Assembly (NCBI GenBank): GCA_050010255.1
Contig: JBEKLJ010000073.1
Location: 1 to 14,873, forward strand
Direction: 5' to 3'
From: JBEKLJ01 sp050010255
GTDB lineage: Bacteria; Acidobacteriota; Terriglobia; Bryobacterales; Bryobacteraceae
DNA: 14,873 bases
Below the pieces are notes generated by a model. The model was not told the origin of the DNA. It saw only the letters and a program-made list of their open reading frames with translations, and searched no databases. Numbering within the stretch: the stretch's first letter is position 1; each line of letters begins with the position of its first letter. The position numbers were made by a program, and so were the translations under genes. Shown here one piece after another: positions 5,653 through 11,812 of this stretch.

Positions 5653-8370
5653 GTGTGTGTGAGCGCCTTCCGCGGTCTCCTTCACGCGGCCGCGTGCTCC
5701 GCGCTGGCCGCCAGCGCCTGGGCAGTGCCCTGCCGCTTGACCCTGGCCGACCAATCCGACTGGAACAACAACATCGGCTTCTATCTCGACCTCGAAAACG
5801 ACGGCCAGCCCTGCATGGTGGGCAACATGAAGGTGGCGCTCGGTGTCGCCGATGGATCGCACTGGCGGTTCGTCGTCTTCACCCCGGTCTGGCAGCTCGA
5901 CAGGGACTACAGCATCGTCGCCACCATCCAGCCGGGCTCGGCGCAGCTCTCGATCGACGGCCAGCCCGCCGGCGCCCTGGCCGGCGGGTTCGCGCCTCTG
6001 CTCCAGCAGCAGGTAAGCGCCGGTGCCGTCCCGGGCTGGGCCAACGGCGCCACGGATTATCTCGTCGTTCAGACCCGGCTGTCCATCCAGTCGAGCGGGG
6101 GCCAGAGCGCCACCGTCGATTTTCAGGACGCACAGCGGCCGGTTCCTCTGATGCTGCTCGCCCCCGGCGCATCGAAATCGACACCATGGTCCGCGAGCGC
6201 CAACGATACCTGGACGGTCACTGCCACCTTCCACCTCAGCGCCTACCCGAACTTGCGTTCTTATGACCCCCACATCGATCGCTACGGTCAGAGCGTGTAC
6301 GCGGACTGGAGCGGCAAGATTCGCAGCGACGACGATCTTCAGAGCGCAGCGGCCACCGAACAGGCGAAGCTCCAGGATTGGAGTGCGACCCTGCCGGTCC
6401 AGTTCGACCCGTATGGCGGTCTGCTCGGCGCCTGGAGCGATCCCGGACCGGCCTTCTTCCGGGTTGTCGAGAAGAACGGGATGTGGTGGCTGGTTACGCC
6501 CCTCGGAAACCCGGTCTTCTACATCGGCCTCGACACGGCGCCCGCGCTGAATTGGGACCGCACCCCCGTCACCGGCCGCGAAAGCATGTTCACGCAGCCC
6601 CTGCCCCCGAGAGACCCGCTGAACACTCCACCGAGCCTGAGAGTCTGGGGCATCAACTCATGGGGGCAAAACGACGGCACGGAGGACGTCTCCTTCAACA
6701 CCGTCAACATGCGGACCAAGTACGGCGCGGAATGGGATGCCGTGGAGACCGATCTTACCTTGCGCCGGATGCAAGCCTGGGGCTTTTCCGGCTTCGGCAA
6801 ATGGGCCGGCGACGCCGGAAACCGGCCGATCATTCCCGTTCTCGGGCGCGGGGACGTGCCGAACCTGGTCCGGCATCCAGATGTCTTCGATCCGGCCGTC
6901 CAGGTGGACTTTTGGAATTCACTGTCGAATCAGATCTCCGCGCGCGTCAACGATCCGCTCGTGGTCGGCTGGTCGCTCGGCAACGAGTTCGACGAGATCG
7001 TCACCGCCCAGGAAACATCGGACATCCTGAAGCTAGGCGCTGGCGTCGCCGCCAAGAGGGCGTTGGTCGACGAGGCGCTGGCCAGCATCTACGCGAACGA
7101 CGTGGGCCGAATGGCTGTGGCCTGGGGCGTCACTGCGAGCACCACCAGCGGCCTTTACGCCGCCGTGCCCAGCCCGCCGCCGGCCGACATCGAGCATCTG
7201 AGGCAGTTCCTGGCCCGGCGGTATTACGGCTTCATCTACGGTACGGTGAAGCAACTCGATCCGAACCACCTCTACTTCGGTTTCTGGATCGTGCCCGGCT
7301 GGTGGGAAAACGAAGACGATTGGCGGCTCATCGCGCCATACTGTGATGCGATCGGCTACGACCGCTACGCCGAAGCGTTCGTTGATCCGGTCCTCGACCG
7401 CCTCATGCGCGAGACTGGCAAGCCCGTCCTGCTCGGCGAGTTCTCCTTCCCGGCGCACTACAACCTGATGCGCGGATTCCGGCCCTACGCGGCGGTGAGC
7501 GTCACCGATGACGCGGCTTCGGGCGACATGTATGCAAAGTGGCTCTCGGAGGCGAGCCGGAATCCGTACGTCGTCGGAGTCGGCTGGTTTCAGTATCGCG
7601 ACGAGCCGGTGAGCGGTCGCGGTCCCGGCCAAGGCCCGGATCTCGTCTACGGTGAAGATTACGCCTTCGGCCTGGTCGATGTGGGTGACCGGCCGAAGTA
7701 CGACCTGGTCGAGCGGGTTCGCACGGCCGACTTCGCTGCCGCGCGAACGCGGCTGAACTTCGTCCGCCCGGTGATGAACCAGGGCGGCGCGGTTGACGCC
7801 GCCACCTTCGCTCCTGGCGGCCCGGTTGCCCCCGGCGGCCTCATGTCCATCTTCGGCACCGGCCTGGACGGCGTGACCATGCTGCGCATGGGCGGCTACA
7901 GCGTGCCGATCCTTTACGCCGGGCCGTTGCAGATCAACGCCCAGGTGCCGTGGGAGCTGGCGGGGCAGACGGGCGCGAAGCTCACTGCCTCGAACGGCAA
8001 CGAGATCGACGTGCCGCTGGCGACCTACTCCCCGGGCATATTCGCGGCCTTGCCCAACGCCGGTGGCACGAAGGTCCGGCGTGGCGACTACGTTGTCATC
8101 TACGCCAACGGCCTCGGCCCGGTCACGATCCAGCCGCCGACGGGCGCAGCGGGTCCCTGGGATCCGCTTGCGACGACCATTGCGACGCCGACGGTCACCA
8201 TTGGCGGCCTGCCGGCCCGTGTGAGTTTCTCCGGGCTCCACCCGATTTGGGTCGGCCTCTACCAAGTGAACGCGCAAGTGCCGACCGCCGTCGCGCCCGG
8301 CGACTCAGTGTCAGTCGTCCTCGAGATCGCCGGCCAGCAGTCGAACCAGGTCATGATCGGGGTGGAGTAG
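5653..8370 (+). CDS. Secreted clan-A-like glycoside hydrolase (agarase/GH50-like barrel) with C-terminal TIGR03437 domain
   Basis: A 905-residue protein. A signal peptide ends near AWA24. Residues about 25-200 form an unrecognised beta-rich N-terminal region (WRFVVFTPVWQLDRDYSIVATI, a likely carbohydrate-binding or lectin-like sandwich). The barrel runs from about 265 to 690. FRVVEKNGMWWLVTPLGNPVFYIGLD (269-294) recalls the opening strand of GH50-type agarases. LRRMQAWGFSGFGKW (370-384), VVGWSLGNEFDE (candidate acid/base E445) and KPVLLGEFS (candidate nucleophile E596) fit the two catalytic glutamates of clan GH-A. IVPGWWENEDDWRLIAPYCDAIGYDRY is an aromatic-rich loop suited to sugar binding. 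Residues about 708-905 are TIGR03437, with a perfect QINAQVP. The substrate is not predictable; agarase, beta-galactosidase or another exo/endo activity are alternatives. The start could equally be the GTG at 5659. It is divergent from the GH10 xylanase and may share its control region. Confidence 0.85.
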   Translation: MCVSAFRGLLHAAACSALAASAWAVPCRLTLADQSDWNNNIGFYLDLENDGQPCMVGNMKVALGVADGSHWRFVVFTPVWQLDRDYSIVATIQPGSAQLSIDGQPAGALAGGFAPLLQQQVSAGAVPGWANGATDYLVVQTRLSIQSSGGQSATVDFQDAQRPVPLMLLAPGASKSTPWSASANDTWTVTATFHLSAYPNLRSYDPHIDRYGQSVYADWSGKIRSDDDLQSAAATEQAKLQDWSATLPVQFDPYGGLLGAWSDPGPAFFRVVEKNGMWWLVTPLGNPVFYIGLDTAPALNWDRTPVTGRESMFTQPLPPRDPLNTPPSLRVWGINSWGQNDGTEDVSFNTVNMRTKYGAEWDAVETDLTLRRMQAWGFSGFGKWAGDAGNRPIIPVLGRGDVPNLVRHPDVFDPAVQVDFWNSLSNQISARVNDPLVVGWSLGNEFDEIVTAQETSDILKLGAGVAAKRALVDEALASIYANDVGRMAVAWGVTASTTSGLYAAVPSPPPADIEHLRQFLARRYYGFIYGTVKQLDPNHLYFGFWIVPGWWENEDDWRLIAPYCDAIGYDRYAEAFVDPVLDRLMRETGKPVLLGEFSFPAHYNLMRGFRPYAAVSVTDDAASGDMYAKWLSEASRNPYVVGVGWFQYRDEPVSGRGPGQGPDLVYGEDYAFGLVDVGDRPKYDLVERVRTADFAAARTRLNFVRPVMNQGGAVDAATFAPGGPVAPGGLMSIFGTGLDGVTMLRMGGYSVPILYAGPLQINAQVPWELAGQTGAKLTASNGNEIDVPLATYSPGIFAALPNAGGTKVRRGDYVVIYANGLGPVTIQPPTGAAGPWDPLATTIATPTVTIGGLPARVSFSGLHPIWVGLYQVNAQVPTAVAPGDSVSVVLEIAGQQSNQVMIGVE

Positions 8371-8656
8371 ACGCCGGGCTGCACGGGATTGGCAGTGGCT
8401 CGTTTCGAAGCTGTAGCGGGTCGAATCGGAGTCCCGCGCAGACGAACCGCTCGCCGGGAGGGGCGGCGTACGCGGGGTGGTTGGCGTGAGGCACGCGGCC
8501 AGCGGGGCGGGGACGAGTTTCCTTAGCAGGGTCAATAGCTTAGGTGCATGCCCGACGCAGGGGCCGAGGGGTCCAAGGGGCTGCGGACGGTAGGCTCAGT
8601 CCTAGATCCGATAGTACGTACTGGTACCGAGTAGGTAAAAAAAAGGGCTTCAGTCA
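8371..8656. other. Long intergenic region, apparently non-coding
   Basis: No convincing gene is seen on either strand between the 905-aa hydrolase and the PEP-CTERM promoter. The first 170 bases are GC-rich and include a GCGGG/CCCGC pair (8416-8420/8433-8437) with a 12-base gap. The distal part becomes more AT-rich and holds the 10-bp palindrome AGTACGTACT (8613-8622), a GGTACC palindrome (8623-8628) and an A8 run (8637-8644). These distal elements are discussed with the downstream promoter. Confidence 0.6.
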
Positions 8657-8685
8657 TTGACAGCTTCGTGCCACCACAGTATATT
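8637..8685 (+). promoter_or_regulatory. Strong sigma-70 promoter with upstream A-tract for the PEP-CTERM gene
   Basis: TTGACA (8657-8662, consensus -35), a 17-base spacer and TATATT (8680-8685, 5/6 match to the -10) give an excellent housekeeping promoter. The start point is predicted near 8692. The A8 run at 8637-8644 falls at about -55 to -48, the position of a distal UP-element subsite. The leader of about 56 nt ends in a good ribosome-binding site, AGGGAGG (8734-8740), seven bases before the ATG at 8748. Confidence 0.85.
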
Positions 8686-8705
8686 GATGGAGTCTGACAA
8701 ATCCA

Positions 8706-8717
8706 TCGGTGCACCGA
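8706..8717. repeat. Perfect 12-bp palindrome TCGGTGCACCGA in the PEP-CTERM leader
   Basis: A perfect two-fold symmetric 12-mer lies at about +15 to +26 relative to the predicted start point. It could be a repressor operator just downstream of the promoter, or part of an RNA structure: TGCCGA at 8722-8727 could compete by pairing with TCGGTG. Which, if either, is unknown. Confidence 0.4.
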
Positions 8718-8747
8718 GGGGTGCCGAGGCGAAAGGGAGGCTTGGTC

Positions 8748-9425
8748 ATGAAAAGGATGCTGTTGCTGGGAGTGATGCTACTGGTGGTGTCCACACTGGC
8801 TTTTGCGACGCCGGTTTGCGTGAGTGACACGCTGGCAGACTACGTGCTGCTGTCCGGTGGCTGCACGATCGGTTCGAACACGTTCAGCCTGTGGAGTTTT
8901 GGCCCGACGCAAGTGAACCACTCGGGCCCTGGTCTTGCTCCCGTTCCACTAGGCTCGGGTGACATCACCGTGACGCCGGTGGTAGTCCCCGGCGTGGGCC
9001 TCGGGTTCACCTTTACTGGCAGCTTTGCTGCGTCGACCAATGTGAATCAGACGAACGCCCTCACCTATGTCATCCAGTATGACGTCACTGCTGGCCCCTG
9101 GCTTATCGATAACGAACTGACTGCGGGCAGCGGTACCATATCGACCACCGGCGGCTACCTGACGCTTTCGGAGACGAAGACGTTTGACCAAATCGCTGAA
9201 GTAGACATATTCGTCTCAAACCCGGGCGCGAGCACTAGCGCGACGTGGATGCCCGCACAGAGCCACTTGGTGTCCAATACCCAGTTAGGCCTGATAGCCC
9301 AGCATGGCGGTTATGTCACACTTGACTCCTACACGGAAACCTTCTCCGTGCCTGAGCCGCTGAGCCTAGTGCTCCTCGGCTCCGGCCTGCTCGGACTTGG
9401 CCTCCTGCGCCGGCGGGTGAAGTAG
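8748..9425 (+). CDS. PEP-CTERM sorting-domain protein, secreted
   Basis: A 225-residue exported protein. The N-terminal signal peptide (KRMLLLGVMLLVVSTLAFA, cleavage near 21) is followed by a Ser/Thr/Gly-rich, beta-type body (about 22-199) with two Cys early in the mature part (CVSDTL and GGCTIG). The C-terminus is a textbook PEP-CTERM signal: V-PEP (202-204), a hydrophobic helix (about 206-220, SLVLLGSGLLGLGLL) and a basic tail RRRVK. Such proteins are recognised by exosortase and cut or anchored during export in exopolysaccharide-producing bacteria. No exosortase gene is in this window. An upstream in-frame ATG at 8709 lies inside the palindrome and lacks a ribosome-binding site. The ATG at 8748 has AGGGAGG at ideal spacing and begins the signal peptide, so I chose it. 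Base composition is visibly less GC-rich than the neighbours. Confidence 0.92.
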   Translation: MKRMLLLGVMLLVVSTLAFATPVCVSDTLADYVLLSGGCTIGSNTFSLWSFGPTQVNHSGPGLAPVPLGSGDITVTPVVVPGVGLGFTFTGSFAASTNVNQTNALTYVIQYDVTAGPWLIDNELTAGSGTISTTGGYLTLSETKTFDQIAEVDIFVSNPGASTSATWMPAQSHLVSNTQLGLIAQHGGYVTLDSYTETFSVPEPLSLVLLGSGLLGLGLLRRRVK

Positions 9426-9449
9426 GACAGCGGAAAGCCTCGAAACACC

Positions 9450-9477
9450 AACGCCGGGAGCTGACGCTTCCGGCGTT
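9450..9477. terminator. 12-bp stem-loop between convergent genes (likely bidirectional terminator)
   Basis: AACGCCGGGAGC (9450-9461) and GCTTCCGGCGTT (9466-9477) pair over 12 bp, with one G-U, around the tetraloop TGAC. It lies 24 bases after the PEP-CTERM stop and 30 bases from the 3' end of the convergent iron-sulfur carrier gene. The plus-strand tail TTTGTGTGT is only moderately T-rich, so intrinsic termination may be partial or aided by Rho. Confidence 0.7.
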
Positions 9478-9507
9478 TGTGTGTCTGGACCCGCTTGAGA
9501 GCCGTTC

Positions 9508-9831
9508 CTAGGCCGTGAACGAGCTGCCGCAGCCGCAGGTCGAGCGGACGTTGGGATTGTCGAACTTGAACCCCGAGCCCTCCAGCGACTCGACGTAGTC
9601 GACGCTGGCGCCGTCCAGGTAGAGCATGCTCGCCTGGTCGATGAACACCTGCAAGCTGTCGAAGTTGTGGATCTTGTCCAGAAGGCCGGGGCTGTTCTCG
9701 AAGGCCATCGAGTACTGGAAGCCGGAGCAGCCGCCGCCGACTACTGCGATCCGCAGTCCGGCCGGCTTGGGATCCTGAGCGTCCAGGATCTCCTTGACCT
9801 TGTCGATCGCGCGCTGAGTGAGTTGAATCAT
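9508..9831 (-). CDS. A-type iron-sulfur cluster carrier (HesB/IscA/ErpA family)
   Basis: A 107-residue cytosolic protein of the usual family length. The three ligand cysteines are in place: C35 in GGGCSGFQY, and C99 and C101 in STCGCGSSF near the C-terminus. LTQRAIDKVKEIL at the start and IDQASMLYLDGASVDYVESLEGSGFKFDNPN are family blocks; the latter resembles ErpA-type members. It binds and transfers Fe-S clusters to apo-proteins. No iscS, iscU or suf gene is adjacent, so it is a stand-alone carrier gene here and the exact subtype (erpA versus iscA) is not settled. GGGAG and AGGGCGG precede the ATG on the minus strand. It is convergent with the PEP-CTERM gene and divergent from the sigma-factor gene. 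Confidence 0.95.
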   Translation of the reverse strand: MIQLTQRAIDKVKEILDAQDPKPAGLRIAVVGGGCSGFQYSMAFENSPGLLDKIHNFDSLQVFIDQASMLYLDGASVDYVESLEGSGFKFDNPNVRSTCGCGSSFTA

Positions 9832-10135
9832 GTCCGCCCTGCTCCCAGTCTATCAGGACCGCCCCGGCCTGGCATCAGGGCCTGCCACGGGACCAGACCG
9901 AGGCCCGGCCGGCCCCGGGGGGCGACCCGCCTCCTCCAGGTGGACAGATGATTCCATCTGCTCCGGGATGCAGCGGATCTGGTATGTTTGTCGATATCGG
10001 GACCTGCGGGAAGCCGGCGGGTGGCTCAGCCCGCCCAAATGACTGAAACCACTGGAAGCGCGGCCGCGTCGCACCAGGTGTATGAGCAGCTTGTGCGGGG
10101 CTCTTGTGCTTCCCGCGTCCCGTGACAGGATTCGA
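9832..10135. other. Divergent intergenic region with inverted repeats
   Basis: This region separates the Fe-S carrier (minus) from the sigma-factor gene (plus). It contains CAGATG-ATTC-CATCTG (9945-9960), a perfect 6-bp inverted repeat with 4-base gap resembling an operator. It also has GGCGGG/CCCGCC (10016-10021/10030-10035), a possible hairpin. No consensus -35/-10 pair is evident in either direction, and I could not recognise an ECF-type autoregulatory promoter. A 70-codon frame at 9830-10042 is not supported by composition or motifs. Confidence 0.45.
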
Positions 10136-10747
10136 GTGGCCAGGAGAGTGGACTACAAGAACCGGGAAGAGGCTGCTCTAGTCCGGCGTGTCCAGGCCGC
10201 CGACCAGATGGCCTTCGCGGAGGTCGTCGAGCACTACCAGTCCAAGGTCTTCTCGATCATCTACGGCATCCTGAGGAACCACAACGACGCTGAAGACATC
10301 GCCCAGCAGGTGTTCACGAAGGTCTACTTCTCCATCCGGAGCTTCGACTTCCGAAGTTCGCTGCTGACCTGGATCTACAAGATCACCGTGAACGAGTGCT
10401 ACGACTACCTGCGAAAGAAGAAGGTCCGCAAGCTGCTTTACGAGAGCGACTTCACTGCGGAAGACGCCTTGCGGATGGAACACCGCGAGCCGGCTCGGGA
10501 CCAGGCGCCCCCCATGGACGTGATGCTGGCCCGGCGGGACCTGGTCATGAAGCTGCTCGCCCGACTTTCCGAGGAGGACCGGAATCTGCTCCTGCTCAAG
10601 GAGGTCGAAGGTCACTCGGTGGAGGAGCTGGCCGAGATGACCGGGATTAATGAGAATACAATTAAGGTGAAGCTTTTCCGTGCCCGGCAGAAGCTGCAAA
10701 AGGTCGCTCAGCGGCTGACGCGGACGCCGGGCCTGGTGACGGCGTGA
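10136..10747 (+). CDS. ECF-subfamily RNA polymerase sigma factor (sigma-24/RpoE-like)
   Basis: A sigma factor of about 203 residues. Region 2 (about 25-95) reads FAEVVEHYQSKVFSIIYGILRNHNDAEDIAQQVFTKVYFSI.SF...SLLTWIYKITVNECYDYLRKKK, the canonical core-binding and -10-recognition segment. Region 4 (about 138-192) reads LLARLSEEDRNLLLLKEVEGHSVEELAEMTGINENTIKVKLFRARQKL, a helix-turn-helix for the -35. Region 3 is absent, as expected for ECF type. Start choice: GTG at 10136 has AGGA five bases upstream. An ATG at 10082 gives 18 extra residues of non-family sequence, and a GTG at 10148 has AGGAG too close. The next genes encode a zinc-finger anti-sigma candidate and a CpxP/Spy-like protein in the same orientation, which suggests envelope-stress control. 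Confidence 0.93.
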   Translation: MARRVDYKNREEAALVRRVQAADQMAFAEVVEHYQSKVFSIIYGILRNHNDAEDIAQQVFTKVYFSIRSFDFRSSLLTWIYKITVNECYDYLRKKKVRKLLYESDFTAEDALRMEHREPARDQAPPMDVMLARRDLVMKLLARLSEEDRNLLLLKEVEGHSVEELAEMTGINENTIKVKLFRARQKLQKVAQRLTRTPGLVTA

Positions 10748-10778
10748 TGTGGTAGCGCCGCCCGAAAGCGGTCAGGAA

Positions 10779-10817
10779 GCGGACGTCAGATCCGCGGCCC
10801 CCCGGGAACCCGGGGGG
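10779..10817 (+). repeat. Two adjacent stem-loops between the sigma and anti-sigma genes
   Basis: GCGGA/TCCGC (10779-10783/10791-10795) is followed by CCCCCCGGG-AA-CCCGGGGGG (10798-10806/10809-10817), a perfect 20-base palindromic block that folds into a very stable hairpin. No T-run follows. It may lower or stabilise downstream mRNA, setting the sigma:anti-sigma ratio, rather than acting as a full terminator. Confidence 0.5.
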
Positions 10818-10870
10818 AATGGGCGGGCCTCCGAGTGGTGGAGGCCGGCAGCTTTCTGTTGAGGGAATCG

Positions 10871-11347
10871 ATGTCTATGCATGGGCCGATTAAGGAGCGC
10901 CTGGAGGAGTGCCTCCGGGACGCTCCGGGAAAGGAACTCCCGCCGGAGTTTGAAGAGCATCTGCGCGCCTGCGAGGAGTGCCGGGAGACGCTGAGCTGGA
11001 TGCAGCAGCAGTGCCGGATGCTGCGCGAGCTGCGCCCGCCGAGCCCGATGGATCCGGCGCCGGGTTTCTACGCGCGGGTGCTGGAGCGAATCGAGGCGCA
11101 GCAGAAGTCTTCCATCTGGAGCGTGTTCCTGGATCCGGTCTTCGACCGGCACCTGGTGGCGGCGTCGCTGGCCTTGACGGTGCTGCTGGGGAGCTATCTG
11201 GCCTTCGCCGAGCCCGGGAGCGCGGCGCCCGTCGCCGCCCCGGCGGAAACGATCATGGTCGTGGAAGACCATCCGCCCGGGCTGGGGCAGGACCGGCAGC
11301 GGGATCGCGAGACCATCCTGGCCACGCTGGCTTCTTACCGAGAGTAA
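10871..11347 (+). CDS. Putative zinc-finger (ZAS-type) transmembrane anti-sigma factor
   Basis: A 158-residue protein. The N-terminal cytoplasmic part carries PPEFEEHLRACEECRE with H30-x3-C34-x2-C37, the HxxxCxxC core of zinc-binding anti-sigma domains (zf-HC2 type). A hydrophobic segment (about 94-112, HLVAASLALTVLLGSYLAFA) is a single membrane helix, followed by a short Pro/Ala-rich and acidic tail that would be periplasmic. This is the expected topology for an anti-sigma that holds the upstream ECF factor at the membrane. The start is ATG 10871, with GAGGGA four bases upstream; in-frame GTG codons further upstream (10835) lack this. It lies 123 bases after the sigma gene and six bases before the next gene, consistent with an operon. 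Direct binding to the sigma factor is inferred from context. Confidence 0.82.
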   Translation: MSMHGPIKERLEECLRDAPGKELPPEFEEHLRACEECRETLSWMQQQCRMLRELRPPSPMDPAPGFYARVLERIEAQQKSSIWSVFLDPVFDRHLVAASLALTVLLGSYLAFAEPGSAAPVAAPAETIMVVEDHPPGLGQDRQRDRETILATLASYRE

Positions 11348-11353
11348 GCGGCG

Positions 11354-11749
11354 ATGACGGCAACGCGAACCGGGGCCTGGCAGAACCCGCGCATTCTCTT
11401 GGTGCTGTTTGTGGTCTTCCTGGGCGGCGCCAGCGTGGGCGCGTTCGTGTCGATGGTGGTCGAGCGCTGGGTGCATTCGAGCGCCGCTCCGCAGCCGGCC
11501 TGGAAAGAGGGCCGCCAGGCGGCCGCGCTCGAGCGCTTCCGGCAGGAACTCGACCTGACACCGCAGCAGACCGAGCAGCTTGAGACCATCCTCGACGATT
11601 TCTTCACCTACTATCACACCCTGCAAGCCCAGCTCGACGACGTCCGCTCCAGCGGCCAGCAGAAGATCCTGCGCATGCTCGACGAGAAGCAGAAGAAGAA
11701 GTTCGAGAAGCTCATGAGCGAGTTGCGGGAGCGTCAGCGGCTGCGCTGA
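11354..11749 (+). CDS. Membrane-anchored CpxP/Spy-like (LTxxQ) periplasmic sensor or chaperone candidate
   Basis: A 131-residue protein. One N-terminal membrane helix (about 13-34, RILLVLFVVFLGGASVGAFVSMVV) is followed by a charged, helical domain (about 50-131). LDLTPQQTEQLETIL (66-80) holds an LTPQQ motif, and LDEKQKKKFEKLM (109-121) holds a degenerate second copy. This spacing matches CpxP/Spy/ZraP-like proteins, small helical periplasmic proteins that sense or buffer misfolded proteins or metals. The anchor is uncleaved-looking, unlike soluble Spy. It starts six bases after the anti-sigma stop, the third gene of the ECF operon, so it may feed envelope status to the anti-sigma. No metal-binding His/Cys cluster is evident. 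A heavy-metal-resistance annotation is the alternative but is not supported by residues. Confidence 0.8.
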   Translation: MTATRTGAWQNPRILLVLFVVFLGGASVGAFVSMVVERWVHSSAAPQPAWKEGRQAAALERFRQELDLTPQQTEQLETILDDFFTYYHTLQAQLDDVRSSGQQKILRMLDEKQKKKFEKLMSELRERQRLR

Positions 11750-11776
11750 GGCGGCTGACGCGCGGCCGCCCCCAAG

Positions 11777-11806
11777 TTGACACCCCCGTCGGCGCTCCTG
11801 TATTCT
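11777..11806 (+). promoter_or_regulatory. Sigma-70 promoter of the str operon
   Basis: TTGACA (11777-11782, consensus), an 18-base spacer and TATTCT (11801-11806, 4/6) lie 27 bases after the CpxP/Spy-like gene. The start point is predicted near 11813, which gives rpsL a leader of about 340 bases. Confidence 0.75.
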
Positions 11807-11812
11807 TAGAGA

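Noticed and set aside
7033..8277. 414-codon open frame on the minus strand
   Set aside because: Antisense shadow of the 905-aa hydrolase, Arg/His/Val-rich, no motifs.
8416..8437. tRNA-like T-arm (GCGGGTCGAAT...CCCGC)
   Set aside because: The loop would be 12 bases instead of 7, and no acceptor, D or anticodon arms can be built around it.
8637..8644. T8 on the minus strand as an intrinsic terminator
   Set aside because: No stable hairpin precedes it in minus orientation, and its position fits an A-tract upstream of the plus-strand promoter better.
9830..10042. 70-codon frame in the divergent intergenic region
   Set aside because: Overlaps the Fe-S carrier start, has no ribosome-binding site, and the composition is Pro/Gly/Arg low complexity.
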